The position numbers and the translations under genes were made by a program. Below the pieces are notes generated by a model, which was given only the letters and a program-made list of their open reading frames with translations, was not told the origin of the DNA and made no database searches. Source: Chamaesiphon minutus PCC 6605 (GTDB lineage: Bacteria; Cyanobacteriota; Cyanobacteriia; Cyanobacteriales; Chamaesiphonaceae). From it: a DNA stretch of 64,000 nt. The stretch spans positions 1,860,001 to 1,924,000 of the forward strand of contig NC_019697.1 in assembly GCF_000317145.1 (NCBI RefSeq), written 5' to 3'. Position 1 is the first letter of the stretch; each line of letters opens with the position of its first letter. Below, in pieces: positions 25,411 through 35,270 of this stretch.

Positions 25411-26488
25411 GTTAAACATTCAGAAAGGAATCGACCCCCATACCAATGAAATCGTCTGGCTGATGCTCGACGATCGCTACGAGGTAGTCGAACCCATCCA
25501 ACGTTATCTCACATACCTCAGCACTGGTAAATCTCCTAATACCGTCGAGGCATACGCTTACGATCTCAAATTCTGGTGGAAATTTCTCGAACTTAAAACT
25601 CTAGACTGGCGCAATATCAACCTAACTGACGTGGAAGATTTTGCGTACTGGTTGAGAGTTGGGGATACAACCAAAGTCGTATCCATGCAACCAGTGCAGG
25701 CAATCCGGTCTGAGAAGACCGTCAATCGAGCGATTACTGCCATTACAGGCTTTTACGAATATCACATCGCTAACGGTCGAGTAGACTTCAATCAGTTTGA
25801 TAGATTTCACATGCCTTATGGGATTGGCACCAGAGGATTGCTCACGGGTATCGCCAAGAGCAAACCCACCAGACAGAAGCTAGTCAAGCTCAAGGAGCCG
25901 AAGAGCTTTCCAGGTTGCTTGACTGACGAGCAAGTAGCAACGCTAGTGGATGCCTGTCATCGCCTGAGAGACAAACTTATCGTCCTCATGCTCAACGGTA
26001 CTGGAATGAGAAAGGGCGAGTTGCTGGGACTGTGGATTGAGGATGTTGGGGATTGTGGTGACAACTATATTCGAGTGGTTAGTCGCAATAATCCCAATGG
26101 AGCGAGGGTAAAGGGACAAGAGCGAACTATTCCGGTAGTACCAGAACTACTGAAAATGTATAACGACTATTTGATCTACGAGTATCCAGCACAAAAATCT
26201 AATTATGTGTTTGTGAACATCTGGGAAGGAAATGTCGGAATGCCGATGAAACCAGATGTTTTGAATACCATGTTTTCTCGACTGGGTAAAAAGACAGGAA
26301 TCCATGTTTATCCTCACCTTTTTAGACACACCTATGCCACCAGACTACTCAGGTCTAATTACTCCCCAGAACGGGTGAAACATCTATTGGGACATACATC
26401 GATTCAAACAACCTTGGATGTTTATTCTCATGTAATTGACGAGGCAAATTTAATAGAAGTAATCGAACGAGAGAACTCTGGAGAATGA
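25406..26488 (+). CDS. Tyrosine recombinase, Tn554 TnpA-like (first of three)
   Basis: A 360-residue recombinase. The SAM-like N-domain is followed by the catalytic domain with Arg202 in GTGMRKGELLGL, Lys near 236 (RVKGQERTIPV), HLFRHTYAT (His304, Arg307), LGHTSIQTT (His330) and Tyr340 in DVYSH. All catalytic residues are present. Length agrees with TnpA of Tn554 (361 residues). The stop overlaps the next start by ATGA. First gene of a five-gene operon that also includes a second and third recombinase, a coiled-coil protein and DnaB. Confidence 0.85.
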   Translation: MKLNIQKGIDPHTNEIVWLMLDDRYEVVEPIQRYLTYLSTGKSPNTVEAYAYDLKFWWKFLELKTLDWRNINLTDVEDFAYWLRVGDTTKVVSMQPVQAIRSEKTVNRAITAITGFYEYHIANGRVDFNQFDRFHMPYGIGTRGLLTGIAKSKPTRQKLVKLKEPKSFPGCLTDEQVATLVDACHRLRDKLIVLMLNGTGMRKGELLGLWIEDVGDCGDNYIRVVSRNNPNGARVKGQERTIPVVPELLKMYNDYLIYEYPAQKSNYVFVNIWEGNVGMPMKPDVLNTMFSRLGKKTGIHVYPHLFRHTYATRLLRSNYSPERVKHLLGHTSIQTTLDVYSHVIDEANLIEVIERENSGE

Positions 26489-27951
26489 GTAGACCGCTTA
26501 ATAATTATACATTTTTAAATGATTCACCAATTGATGGCAATAATTCAGCTAGAAAGTTACTCGATAATCCATTGATTCATCAGGACATCTGGCATACGAT
26601 TGATGACTTAGGATTAAACGTCAACCAGCACAGTAGAGTTATGACGATTAGTTTCAACCAGGTCGAACAAGATTGGCTGAAATTATTAATTAAACTATAC
26701 TGCCTAGTCAGAGTCGAACGACGAATTGCAGCAGCAGCCATTAGGCAAGATCTTTGCCACATTAATAGGTTTTCTCGTTTCATCGAACAGAAATCTATTT
26801 TTAGATCCGAACAAATCAATGGAGATTTATTTGATGAATTTGATTTCTACCTGAAATCCTTGAAATTGTCTCCAGCAACCATATCTGGTAACTACATAGC
26901 ATTAAATAACTTCTTCAAGATCTGTCGAGAAGAGGGCTGGCTGGAAGTTGATACCTATTGGTTTAAAGGCAGGCAGAAAAGAACCAAACCGAAAAATGAC
27001 GAGATTGAGTATATCCCTGAAGAAGTATGGCAACAGCTAGACGAAAATTTATGTCACTTGCCTGAATCATTACAACGTATGGTATTGGTTATTAGAGCAA
27101 CTGGATTGAGAATTGGAGAACTACTCAATCTCTCTATAGATTGCCTGCGCCAAAGAGATCGACAATGGCGGTTGAGATTTTTGACAGAGAAATATCAAAT
27201 TGTAGACGAAATACCTATCTGTGAAGAACTAGTAGCAGTTATTAAAGAGCAGCAGAAATATATCAACAAATACTTTAGTGACAGTTATCATAACTTATTT
27301 GCTAGCAATACAAGTGGCTATCGGTATACTCCAACCCCAAGGGTAATGAGTGGACAAACTTTCAATCAGCAGCTTAACACACTAGCTAAACAGCAAAATA
27401 TTTGTACCAATGATGGTCGAGTTTGGCACTTTAGTTCCCATCAATTTAGACGAACGCTAGCTACTGTAATGACGAATGCTGGAGTCAGGGACTTAATCAT
27501 TCAAAAATACCTCAGACACCGTTCGCCAGATATGCAAAATCATTACAAGCATCTACTCAAAGAGGTATTAGGCGCAGAATATCAAGAGTTAATGAAGGGA
27601 AGTAGCTATGTTAATAGCACTGGTAAAATTATATTACAACATCAACCCCAAAACCCAATCACCGAACTAGTAAGGCGGAAGATGTATCAGATTACTACTC
27701 AGCATGGAGAGTGCCATCGTCCAGTATTAAAATCTCCTTGTCAAACAATCAATGCTTGTTGGCAATGCGAACATTGGTTGACATCTATTGATGATTTATC
27801 GACTCTTCAAGAAGATTTTCAACGAGTAAAAACTGAGTTAGATATCGCGGCTAATCTAGGAATGGTCAGGCAGCAGCAAATTTTAACTACAGACCGCAAT
27901 AACTTAATGATTCGGATTGAAGTTTTGGAGACGATTGATGATAGAGATTAA
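26485..27951 (+). CDS. Tyrosine recombinase (second of three), TnpB-like
   Basis: A 488-residue recombinase. Catalytic motifs: RATGLRIGELLNL (Arg), Lys region near LRFLTEKYQIVDEIPI, HQFRRTLAT (His, Arg), LRHRSPDMQNHYKHL (His, Tyr). The C-terminal part adds a cysteine pair (CWQCEHWL), as in TnpB-family proteins, and a final helical segment (about 415-488). It overlaps the next gene by at least 14 bases. Three recombinases in a row also recalls RIT (recombinase-in-trio) elements, although sizes and the TnpC-like neighbour favour the Tn554 group. Confidence 0.85.
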   Translation: MSRPLNNYTFLNDSPIDGNNSARKLLDNPLIHQDIWHTIDDLGLNVNQHSRVMTISFNQVEQDWLKLLIKLYCLVRVERRIAAAAIRQDLCHINRFSRFIEQKSIFRSEQINGDLFDEFDFYLKSLKLSPATISGNYIALNNFFKICREEGWLEVDTYWFKGRQKRTKPKNDEIEYIPEEVWQQLDENLCHLPESLQRMVLVIRATGLRIGELLNLSIDCLRQRDRQWRLRFLTEKYQIVDEIPICEELVAVIKEQQKYINKYFSDSYHNLFASNTSGYRYTPTPRVMSGQTFNQQLNTLAKQQNICTNDGRVWHFSSHQFRRTLATVMTNAGVRDLIIQKYLRHRSPDMQNHYKHLLKEVLGAEYQELMKGSSYVNSTGKIILQHQPQNPITELVRRKMYQITTQHGECHRPVLKSPCQTINACWQCEHWLTSIDDLSTLQEDFQRVKTELDIAANLGMVRQQQILTTDRNNLMIRIEVLETIDDRD

Positions 27952-29920
27952 TTGGCAGCGAGATTATCATGGTGAGTTTACATGTCCAAGATGCTCTTAC
28001 TTGCCACTAAAGTTAAAAGGAAATTACAGAGGCAGTAAAAAGCTTTTTTGTTCGCAATGTCGAAATACAATCATTAGTTCAGTCCAATTAAGTAGCCGTT
28101 CGAGATACTTGGAATCTCGAATGAAGGATGAATATATCGATTGGGAGCGGGATTACCACGGTGAATTTATTTGTCCAGAATGTGATGCTCCAGGTATTTC
28201 AGCTAGAGGAATACGTAAAAAATCTGGTAAAAGGCACTTTGGTTGTCCTACTTGTAAAAAGAAACAAGAAGAGTCATGTGAAATCAGCATAATTAAAATA
28301 GAAGATCCTCTCAATCCCGGAGTTAATTGGTACACCAATCATCGAATTGGAGGCTTCATTTGTCCTAAATGCCAAGCTGAAGATATTTATCTAACTGGCA
28401 TCAGGTTTGGTAAAAAGAGATTTCAATGTAAAAGCTGCAAGCATCGTCAACTTGACTCACTGATTTTGAGTAATGTGAATGTTAGTCATTATAGCGACAA
28501 CACTAGTTCAGCAATAAAATCATTTGACTGGAAAGATGAGCAATGGGATTTGAGAACGATTAACCCTAATTTTGATGACCGAGATCGAGGAATACATCTA
28601 GCCAACTTTGCTAATATTCATCCAGTTTGGTTTAAAGTTGAAGTTAAAAAATATGTTAAGCATCTTTGTAAGACTGGTAGATCTCTAAGCACAATCCAGC
28701 AAGATCTGTCTACACTCAGACGGTTCTCTCGCTATTTAGTTAGAGAAAACATATCTAGTTTTGATGAAATCAATCGTAGCCTTATCCTTGATTATCTAGT
28801 TCGAGAACAGAAGGTTAATAAACTTAAACTAAGTGGATTGCGAAAACTATTCACCATCGGAACGACTAAAGGTTGGTTTGATATCGACCAAGACATCATC
28901 CGCGATGCCGACTATCCAAAACAGTATCAATCCAATCCCGACCCGATATCAGACCAGGTAAGGGAGCAAGTAGAACAGAATTTACATTTATTACCAGATC
29001 CGATTGCTCGAATGTGGTTGATAGGTTACTTTTCTGCTATGCGTCCTTCAGAACTAGCCTTGCTCAAACGAGATTGTCTAGTTCGAGAAGGACAACATTG
29101 GAAATTAATCTGGCATCGAAAAAAGACTGATGACTATCATGAAATACCGATTAGTAGAACTGTTGCTAAAGTAGTCCAAGATCAACAGGAGTATATTCAA
29201 AATCTTTGGGGCGATAAATGGGATTACCTATTTTGTCACTATCACAATTTATCAAAGACTGACGTATCCCAACCTCAACTAGAACCAGTTACGAAAGTTT
29301 TACCAATTCATGCAAATCATCCCTTATCAGTTGGTATTCGCACTCTAATTACAGTCCTCGATATCCGCGATGAAAATGGTCTATTAGCCAAGTTTCAATC
29401 AAAATTACTCAGATCCACTCGCTTAACCGAACTATTCGCACAAGGGCACGATTTAGCAGTAGTTAGTGCCTGGGCAGGTCATAAACAATTTGCTACTACC
29501 GCTACCCACTATACCGAAGTCAGTTGCAACCTGATAGAGAAGGAAACTGGACATATCCAGAAAGCACTTGTTAACAGTAACGGTCATCGTATTCTCTATG
29601 AATCATTTCCTAAGTCTTTTTGGGAAACCCCCATTTCCCACAAACTCGAACTAACCCAAACCCATGTTAATACACCTATCTATGGTTATTGTGGTCTACC
29701 GCTTAACCAAGACTGTCATAAATCTAGAGCTTGTTATACCTGTGAGTGCTTTGTCGCTACTATTGAAAAACTCCCCCAATACATCAACACACTTAACGAG
29801 CTTCGAGCAAAATTAATTAAAGCTATGTCAGTAGGGCAGGAAGTACTGGTCGAGCAATTCGGCAGACAAGCAGAACAACTTGACAAAATCATTGCTAGTT
29901 TGCAACAGGGGGCAGCATGA
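27938..29920 (+). CDS. Large tyrosine recombinase with N-terminal zinc ribbons (third of three)
   Basis: About 660 residues. The first 190 carry three CxxC-type ribbons (CPRCSYLP with CSQCRN; CPECDAPG with CPTCKK; CPKCQAED with CKSCKH), each preceded by a W-x-R/N-x-Y/H-G-F pattern, so it looks like a triplicated zinc finger. The recombinase domain follows: SAMRPSELALLKRDCL (Arg), IWHRKKTDDYHEIPI (Lys), QSKLLRSTRLTELF, AWAGHKQFATTATHYTEV (His, Tyr). The first His of the HxxR box is replaced by Lys, a visible deviation. A CysxxCys pair is near the C-terminus (CYTCECF). The ATG at 27917 is possible, but 27938 gives a shorter overlap. Stop overlaps the next start by ATGA. Confidence 0.75.
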   Translation: MIEINWQRDYHGEFTCPRCSYLPLKLKGNYRGSKKLFCSQCRNTIISSVQLSSRSRYLESRMKDEYIDWERDYHGEFICPECDAPGISARGIRKKSGKRHFGCPTCKKKQEESCEISIIKIEDPLNPGVNWYTNHRIGGFICPKCQAEDIYLTGIRFGKKRFQCKSCKHRQLDSLILSNVNVSHYSDNTSSAIKSFDWKDEQWDLRTINPNFDDRDRGIHLANFANIHPVWFKVEVKKYVKHLCKTGRSLSTIQQDLSTLRRFSRYLVRENISSFDEINRSLILDYLVREQKVNKLKLSGLRKLFTIGTTKGWFDIDQDIIRDADYPKQYQSNPDPISDQVREQVEQNLHLLPDPIARMWLIGYFSAMRPSELALLKRDCLVREGQHWKLIWHRKKTDDYHEIPISRTVAKVVQDQQEYIQNLWGDKWDYLFCHYHNLSKTDVSQPQLEPVTKVLPIHANHPLSVGIRTLITVLDIRDENGLLAKFQSKLLRSTRLTELFAQGHDLAVVSAWAGHKQFATTATHYTEVSCNLIEKETGHIQKALVNSNGHRILYESFPKSFWETPISHKLELTQTHVNTPIYGYCGLPLNQDCHKSRACYTCECFVATIEKLPQYINTLNELRAKLIKAMSVGQEVLVEQFGRQAEQLDKIIASLQQGAA

Positions 29921-30747
29921 GCAATTCAGATACCAAACAAGCTAGAGTCGATAATCTTCAACAAGTTCAAGCAGCCCGTAAGGAGGATTCAGCAGGTCGA
30001 GTTTTTAAAGCTATCGAACGTTTACAAAAGATTGATGGCAAGATTAACTTTACCACCGTCGCAAAGGAGGCTAATGTCAGTGTATCTTATCTCTATAAAT
30101 ATCCAGAGATTAAGCAACGCATCGCCGAAGTTAGAAATAAACAACGGTCATTCCCGACTTCACCAGTTGCACAACCGAACTCATCTTCTACGGGTAAAAT
30201 CATTGCCCGTCTGAAGGAGAAAATTCAACAACTAGAGAACGAAAATAAAGAACTCAAGCGTAAGAATGAAGCACTTGCTGGTCAAGTCTACCGAGTCCAT
30301 TACCTCCAGGAGCAAGTCGAAAGGCAGCAGCAGATTATCGAAGATCTACACGGTAAATTAAAAGGCGAACAAACAGATAGCAAAGTCACACCAATATCAA
30401 GCAAGAGAAAATCTACGATTGACGAACAGATTCAATCCGAACTAGATTCTCTAGACATCGGTTTAAATCCGACTCTAAATAAGACAATTAAAGCTGCTAC
30501 TGAATCGACTGTCTTAGCTGCAATAGCAGCACTCAAAGATCAACTCAGCAAAAAGGATATTCCTAATCCTGGTGGCTGGTTAAACAAAGCTATTAGAGAA
30601 GGTTGGACTAAACCAGAACTAATCCCACAACAGTCAGCTAAACCGGAGTATCAAATAGTTACAACTAGCGAAAGACCAACTAAAGAATTAATCAGCTTCG
30701 ACAAACTTCAAGAACTCAGTACTATTTTCAAACAGAAAGATGAATGA
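29917..30747 (+). CDS. TnpC-like protein (HTH plus coiled coil)
   Basis: A 276-residue protein. The N-terminus has an HTH-like segment (INFTTVAKEANVSVSYLYKYPEIKQRI), then a long coiled coil with heptads (IARLKEKIQQLENENKELKRKNEAL and YLQEQVERQQQIIEDLHGKL). This is the architecture of Tn554 TnpC / DUF6262 proteins, small accessory factors for transposition; here it is longer than the usual TnpC. It overlaps dnaB by 8 bases. Confidence 0.75.
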   Translation: MSNSDTKQARVDNLQQVQAARKEDSAGRVFKAIERLQKIDGKINFTTVAKEANVSVSYLYKYPEIKQRIAEVRNKQRSFPTSPVAQPNSSSTGKIIARLKEKIQQLENENKELKRKNEALAGQVYRVHYLQEQVERQQQIIEDLHGKLKGEQTDSKVTPISSKRKSTIDEQIQSELDSLDIGLNPTLNKTIKAATESTVLAAIAALKDQLSKKDIPNPGGWLNKAIREGWTKPELIPQQSAKPEYQIVTTSERPTKELISFDKLQELSTIFKQKDE

Positions 30748-31890
30748 TCCCATTCCACCCAACAATATCGAAGTAGAAGAGAATATCTTAGGTGGTATTC
30801 TGCTAGATCCGTCAGCTATGGGTCGAGTTATTGACTTGCTAACTCCTGAAGTTTTCTATATTACTGCTCACTCTACTATTTACCGAGCAGCTTTAGATCT
30901 TTATCATCAAGACAAACCCACCGACTTATTGAGCATAAAGACATGGTTATCTAACCAGAAACTACTCAAACAGGTAGGCGGTGAGGCAAAATTAATTCAG
31001 CTATTAGAACGGACAGTTTCAGCCGTTAATATCGACCATCTTGCATCATTGGTAGTTGATAAGTACAAGCGGCGCGAATTAATTGCAGCGGGTCACGAGC
31101 TGGTGAAGCTAGGACACGATACGACTATCGAACTAGAATCGGTGTTCGACCAGTCAGAACAGAAGATATTTAACCTGACCACCAATAAACAAGACCAGTT
31201 TAAACCCAAAGTTATTGGTGATTGTCTGGCTGCTGTCTTCACCAAAATCTCACAGGGAAGCGAACCTGCATATCCTACTGGATTGGATAATTTAGACACT
31301 TTGATTGGCGGTTTGATTAAGCAGGATCTAATCATTGTTGCTGCTAGAGCGAGTATGGGTAAAACTTGGTTGGCTTGTCATTTGACGAATCATATTGCGA
31401 CTACTCAAAACAAGCCAGTCGTTTTCTTCAGTGCGGAGATGTCTAGCGAACAGTTAACGAAGCGGCTGTTATCGATGCACTCTGGCATTGATTCTCATCG
31501 GTTGATTCACAATACAATCTATGCAGATGAGTATGAAACTCTAAAGCAAGCTTTGGGTACATTGGGTGAACTTCCCATCATCATTGACGATACTCCAGCT
31601 TATGCTTTGACCCCCACAAAGATTCGCTCTGTACTGCGGAAAATCCGCCACGAGCGGGGCGAATTGGGGTTGGTGGTGCTAGATTATATTCAAAAGCTGG
31701 GTGACAGAGCTGCGGGGAATAGAGCGCAAGCTGTGGGCAAGTTCTCTGGGGCGTTCAAGGATATAGCGAAGGAGTTTGATGTCCCCTTTGTGGCGTTGGC
31801 TCAGATCAACCGTGGAGTGGAGAGTCAGAGTAATAAGCGTCCTGGAATAGCTGATATTAAAGATTCGGGGGACATCGAGCAGGATATGGA
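30740..31890 (+). CDS. dnaB: DnaB-type replicative helicase, exon 1 (interrupted by a group II intron)
   Basis: The N-terminal DnaB domain starts with NNIEVEENILGGILLDPSAMGRV. The RecA-like domain has ARASMGKTW (Walker A, near residue 205), VVFFSAEMSSEQLTKRLLS, LGLVVLDYIQKL (Walker B), FVALAQINRGVE (sensor) and ADIKDSGDIEQDM (H4-type motif). The frame would continue 8 codons into intron sequence and stop at 31915. If the intron 31891-36335 is removed, exon 1 joins exon 2 in frame and restores IEQDMD-LGLLL-YRDEYYN, the canonical H4 region and the usual DnaB length (436 residues). It is the fifth gene of the recombinase operon, coupled by an 8-base overlap. Confidence 0.85.
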
Positions 31891-32552
31891 GTGCGATTCG
31901 TTCGCTCTAAACTGAACAATCAGGGGATGAGCGACATTGGTTTGGGTAATCCTTCGGATTGAGTTCGCACTTTAATCCCCAACCGATGATAACTATACAA
32001 CCTTATAGGTGAGTGAAAGTACCCTAGAACCCACAAATCCTATCCTTCAGACGCAGAAGTGAAAACCTATCCCTTATAGCAGAGACTAGCCATCAATCTA
32101 TAAAGCAGGGGTAAAAGCAAAAAGATACTAATAGCCTAAATTAGTATCCTGTGAGTAGGTGACTATGGATAACAATTGCTAAGACACTATCTGAATCATC
32201 GTTACCTGTAACCAGCGAAATAAGGCTGTATGCGCTGGGAGTCCCAAAAGGGCGTAGAACAGGGTGGTATAAAGGTTCCATCTTATATACCATGCGTTAC
32301 CCTAAAACTCGATGAAAAGGTGTCATCCTACAGGTCACAAAACAATGGTTGTATGGAACGAAGTAATCCATCAGATTACTCTTGGAGAGGTCGAATACTC
32401 CAAGCAGTCAGCTAAGACGTAAACTCTGCAATTTTGTAGGTATCTGGTGGGAGAGATTGTGTAAGAAGCTAACGCCTGTCGTAATTGACAGGATATGCAG
32501 ACGTACACACGGTATCACGGAAGGAAAAGCTACAAGTAGTAATAAATATGCT

Positions 32553-33402
32553 ATGAACACGGCAATTAGTCCGATGTATAGATGGAACGAAATCAACTGG
32601 CGCAAGCTAGAACGTAGAGTTTTCAAGTTACAAAAGCGGATTTTCCAAGCGTCTAATCGTGGCAATGTCAAGTTAGTTCGCAGACTTCAGAAACTTTTGA
32701 TAAGTTCACGGTCGGCAAGATTGTTAGCGGTTCGTCGTGTAACTCAGGATAACCAAGGCCGGAAGACGGCGGGTGTAGATGGGGTCAAATCCCTAACTCC
32801 AAAGCAACGTCTCATCTTGGTAGATAAAATCAAACTGGGTACTAAAGCAAAACCTACGCGCCGTGTTTGGATTCCCAAACCTGGAACCAGCGAAGAAAGA
32901 CCTTTAGGCATACCGACAATGGAAGACCGCGCCTTGCAAGCAGTAGTAAAAATGGTTCTCGAACCTGAATGGGAATCGAAATTTGAACCAAATAGCTATG
33001 GCTTTCGCCCTGGACGTTCGTGTCACGATGCAATTGAAGCAATCTTTTCGTCAATTTCTAAAAAATCAAAGTATGTTTTAGATGCTGACATCAGTAAATG
33101 TTTTGACCGCATTAACCACAATAAACTTCTATCAAAACTAAATACCTTCCCGACCTTACGGAAACAAATCCGAGCTTGGCTAAAAGCTGGTGTCATGGAT
33201 GGAAAGAAGCTGTTCCCTACAAATGAAGGTACCCCCCAAGGTGGAGTTCTTAGCCCACTTTTGGCAAATATAGCCTTACATGGACTTGAGGAATTGATAA
33301 TGGGATTAGCCCCAAAATTCGATATGAAGCGTCCCAATGGTAATCAATTGCCTGTCAGGGATAAATTAAAATCGATTTGCTGTGTAAGATATGCTGATGA
33401 CT
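32553..33402 (+). CDS. ltrA-like: Outer intron-encoded reverse transcriptase-maturase, 5' part
   Basis: N-terminal 283 residues of the intron protein. RT motifs: GRKTAGVDGV, RRVWIPKPGTSEERPLGIPTMEDRALQ (RT2), SYGFRPGRS, KYVLDADISKCFDRINH (RT3 with Asp), and GTPQGGVLSPLLANIAL (RT4). It ends in CVRYADD, exactly at the inner intron junction. Joined to 35271-36238 it reads YADDFVILHEDL, an intact RT5 motif, and totals about 605 residues. Reading without splicing hits inner-intron sequence and stops at 33458. ATG at 32553 (MNTAISPMYRWN) is preferred over a longer frame from 32382. Confidence 0.85.
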
Positions 33403-35270
33403 GTGTGCCACGAAGGCGCATAGGAGGACGAAGTCCTCCTGGCAGCTATGCTGCATAAGAGATGAGGGAAGGCCCCTCGGAGCCGCCATTCAGGTGGAGG
33501 CTTCAAACCACCGTAAGCTGCATCGGTAAAGAGCCGAGGTGGTGAGCGTTACGGAAAAGGCAGAGCAAGACTCTGTCAGGTAAGGATCGAGGAGACGAAC
33601 GCGAGTGAACCGTTGATGAAGTGTCGAAAGCATAGGAATGAGGTCAAAACCGAGGGGTAGTCGTTACTTCGGGATTAGTCTGGCAGCAACCTGATTACTG
33701 GCCAGATGGCCTCCGGCATGAAGACGGCGTGAACTCGATCTAGGCTCTGATGTGGAACGTGGGAACCTGCCATCCTGATGATAAGGGAGAAACACAAGTG
33801 GAAGCCCCATAAGTGTGAGAGTACCGATGCAGGTGGCAGGGGCGGAGCGACCCGTAGTAGCGAAGAACATCCTGTAATGGGATGGGAGCGAAGGGGAAGC
33901 ATTGTCCAGCTTGGAAAAATCGAACAACCGGAAATCGGGAGGATTCAAATGGAACAAGCAAAGCCGTTGAGTATCACCAAACGCCAAGTTTGGGAAGCAT
34001 ATAAACGGGTCAAAGCCAACAAGGGAGCGGCTGGAGTAGATGGACAGACGATCGAAAAGTTTGAAGAGAATCTGTCGGATAACCTCTACAAATTATGGAA
34101 TCGGATGACATCTGGCAGCTACTTTCCATCCCCGGTTCTACGGGTAGAAATACCAAAAGGAGACGGCAGGATGAGGCCATTGGGAATTCCGACTGTGTCA
34201 GATCGGGTAGCCCAGATGGTAGCCAAAGATTTATTGGAACCGGAATTGGAAAAACACTTCCATCCAGATTCATATGGCTATCGACCGGGAAAATCGGCAT
34301 TAGATGCGGTGGGAATGGCGCGAAAACGTTGCTGGAAAAGCAACTGGGTGCTAGAGCTAGACATCAAAGGCTTTTTCGATAACATCGACCATGAGCTGAT
34401 GATGCGGGCGGTGCGCGTACATACGGAAGAGAAATGGGTAATTCTGTACATCGAACGCTGGCTAAAGTCACCGATTCAGATGCCAGATGGCACCAAACAA
34501 CTTCCAGACAAAGGGCTACCGCAAGGCGGAGTTGCCAGTCCATTGCTGGCGAATCTGTTTTTGCATTACGCATTCGACAAGTGGATGGAGCGGAAAAATC
34601 CGGACATTCAATTTGAGCGGTATGCGGATGATGCGGTGTGTCACTGTAAGAGCGAAGCCCAGGCGCAAAAGCTGAAGCAAGACCTAAATGAGCGCATGAA
34701 GGAAGTTGGGTTGGAACTTCATCCAGAAAAGACGAATATAGTCTATTGCAAGGATGATGACCGACGGGAAGAATATCCCCTCACCAGCTTTGACTTTTTG
34801 GGGTATACATTTAGACCTCGCAGGTCAAAGAATCGATGGGGAAAACACTTCATCAACTTTACTCCAGCGATTAGTAATCAGGCAGCTAAGGCGATTCGGA
34901 AGACATCGCGCCAGTGGGACTGGCAATTAAGGAGCGATAAAAAGTTAGAAGACCTGGCCAGGATGTTTAATCCAGTCATTAGAGGTTGGATTAACTACTA
35001 TGGTCGCTACTACAAGTCAGCCCTATACCCGACCCTAAAATGCTTGGAACGTCGCCTAGTCATGTGGGCGACGCGGAAATACAAACGTCTACGGAATCAT
35101 CGGCGGCAGGCAGCACAATGGTTGAGACGCATAGCGCGAAAACAGCCGAACCTGTTTGCTCACTGGGGATTGCTGTATATGGCGGCTGGATAATAGGAGC
35201 CGGATGAGCGGAGACGTTCACGTCCGGTTCTGCGAGCGCCTGGAGGGGTGGTTCCTCTGGGCGACTCTAC
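33403..35270 (+). mobile_element. Group II intron (inner) inside the RT gene of the outer intron
   Basis: Starts with GTGTG at 33403 and ends with AC at 35270. Domain V is 34 bases at 35197-35230 (GAGCCGGATGAGCGG, then GACG...CGTCCGGTTC). Removing it restores GAT GAC T|TT GTT, that is YADDFV, in the outer RT. The intron carries its own complete RT gene. Insertion is exactly in the catalytic motif of the host RT, so splicing of the inner intron is required before the outer one can make its maturase. This arrangement is a twintron. Confidence 0.85.
33949..35193 (+). CDS. ltrA-like: Inner intron-encoded reverse transcriptase-maturase
   Basis: A 414-residue protein. RT motifs: GAAGVDGQTIEKF, VLRVEIPKGDGRMRPLGIPTVSDRVAQ, SYGYRPGKSALDAV, WVLELDIKGFFDNIDHEL, LPQGGVASPLLANLFLHY, and FERYADDAVC (catalytic YADD intact). 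The maturase domain X follows (FNPVIRGWINYYGRY). No HNH endonuclease is present, unlike the outer protein. The ATG at 33949 has GGGAGG just upstream; the open frame from 33778 lacks this. It probably helps splice only its own intron. Confidence 0.88.
   Translation: MEQAKPLSITKRQVWEAYKRVKANKGAAGVDGQTIEKFEENLSDNLYKLWNRMTSGSYFPSPVLRVEIPKGDGRMRPLGIPTVSDRVAQMVAKDLLEPELEKHFHPDSYGYRPGKSALDAVGMARKRCWKSNWVLELDIKGFFDNIDHELMMRAVRVHTEEKWVILYIERWLKSPIQMPDGTKQLPDKGLPQGGVASPLLANLFLHYAFDKWMERKNPDIQFERYADDAVCHCKSEAQAQKLKQDLNERMKEVGLELHPEKTNIVYCKDDDRREEYPLTSFDFLGYTFRPRRSKNRWGKHFINFTPAISNQAAKAIRKTSRQWDWQLRSDKKLEDLARMFNPVIRGWINYYGRYYKSALYPTLKCLERRLVMWATRKYKRLRNHRRQAAQWLRRIARKQPNLFAHWGLLYMAAG

Noticed and set aside
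32230-32550. Protein-coding potential in the 5' part of the outer intron (32230-32415 and the N-terminal 57 codons from 32382)
   Set aside because: This is intron RNA; the RT begins with the ATG at 32553, where RT-like sequence starts.
35156-35270. Start of the 360-codon frame that contains the HNH end of the outer RT
   Set aside because: The first 38 codons are inner-intron sequence; the real protein joins at 35271 to the exon ending at 33402.
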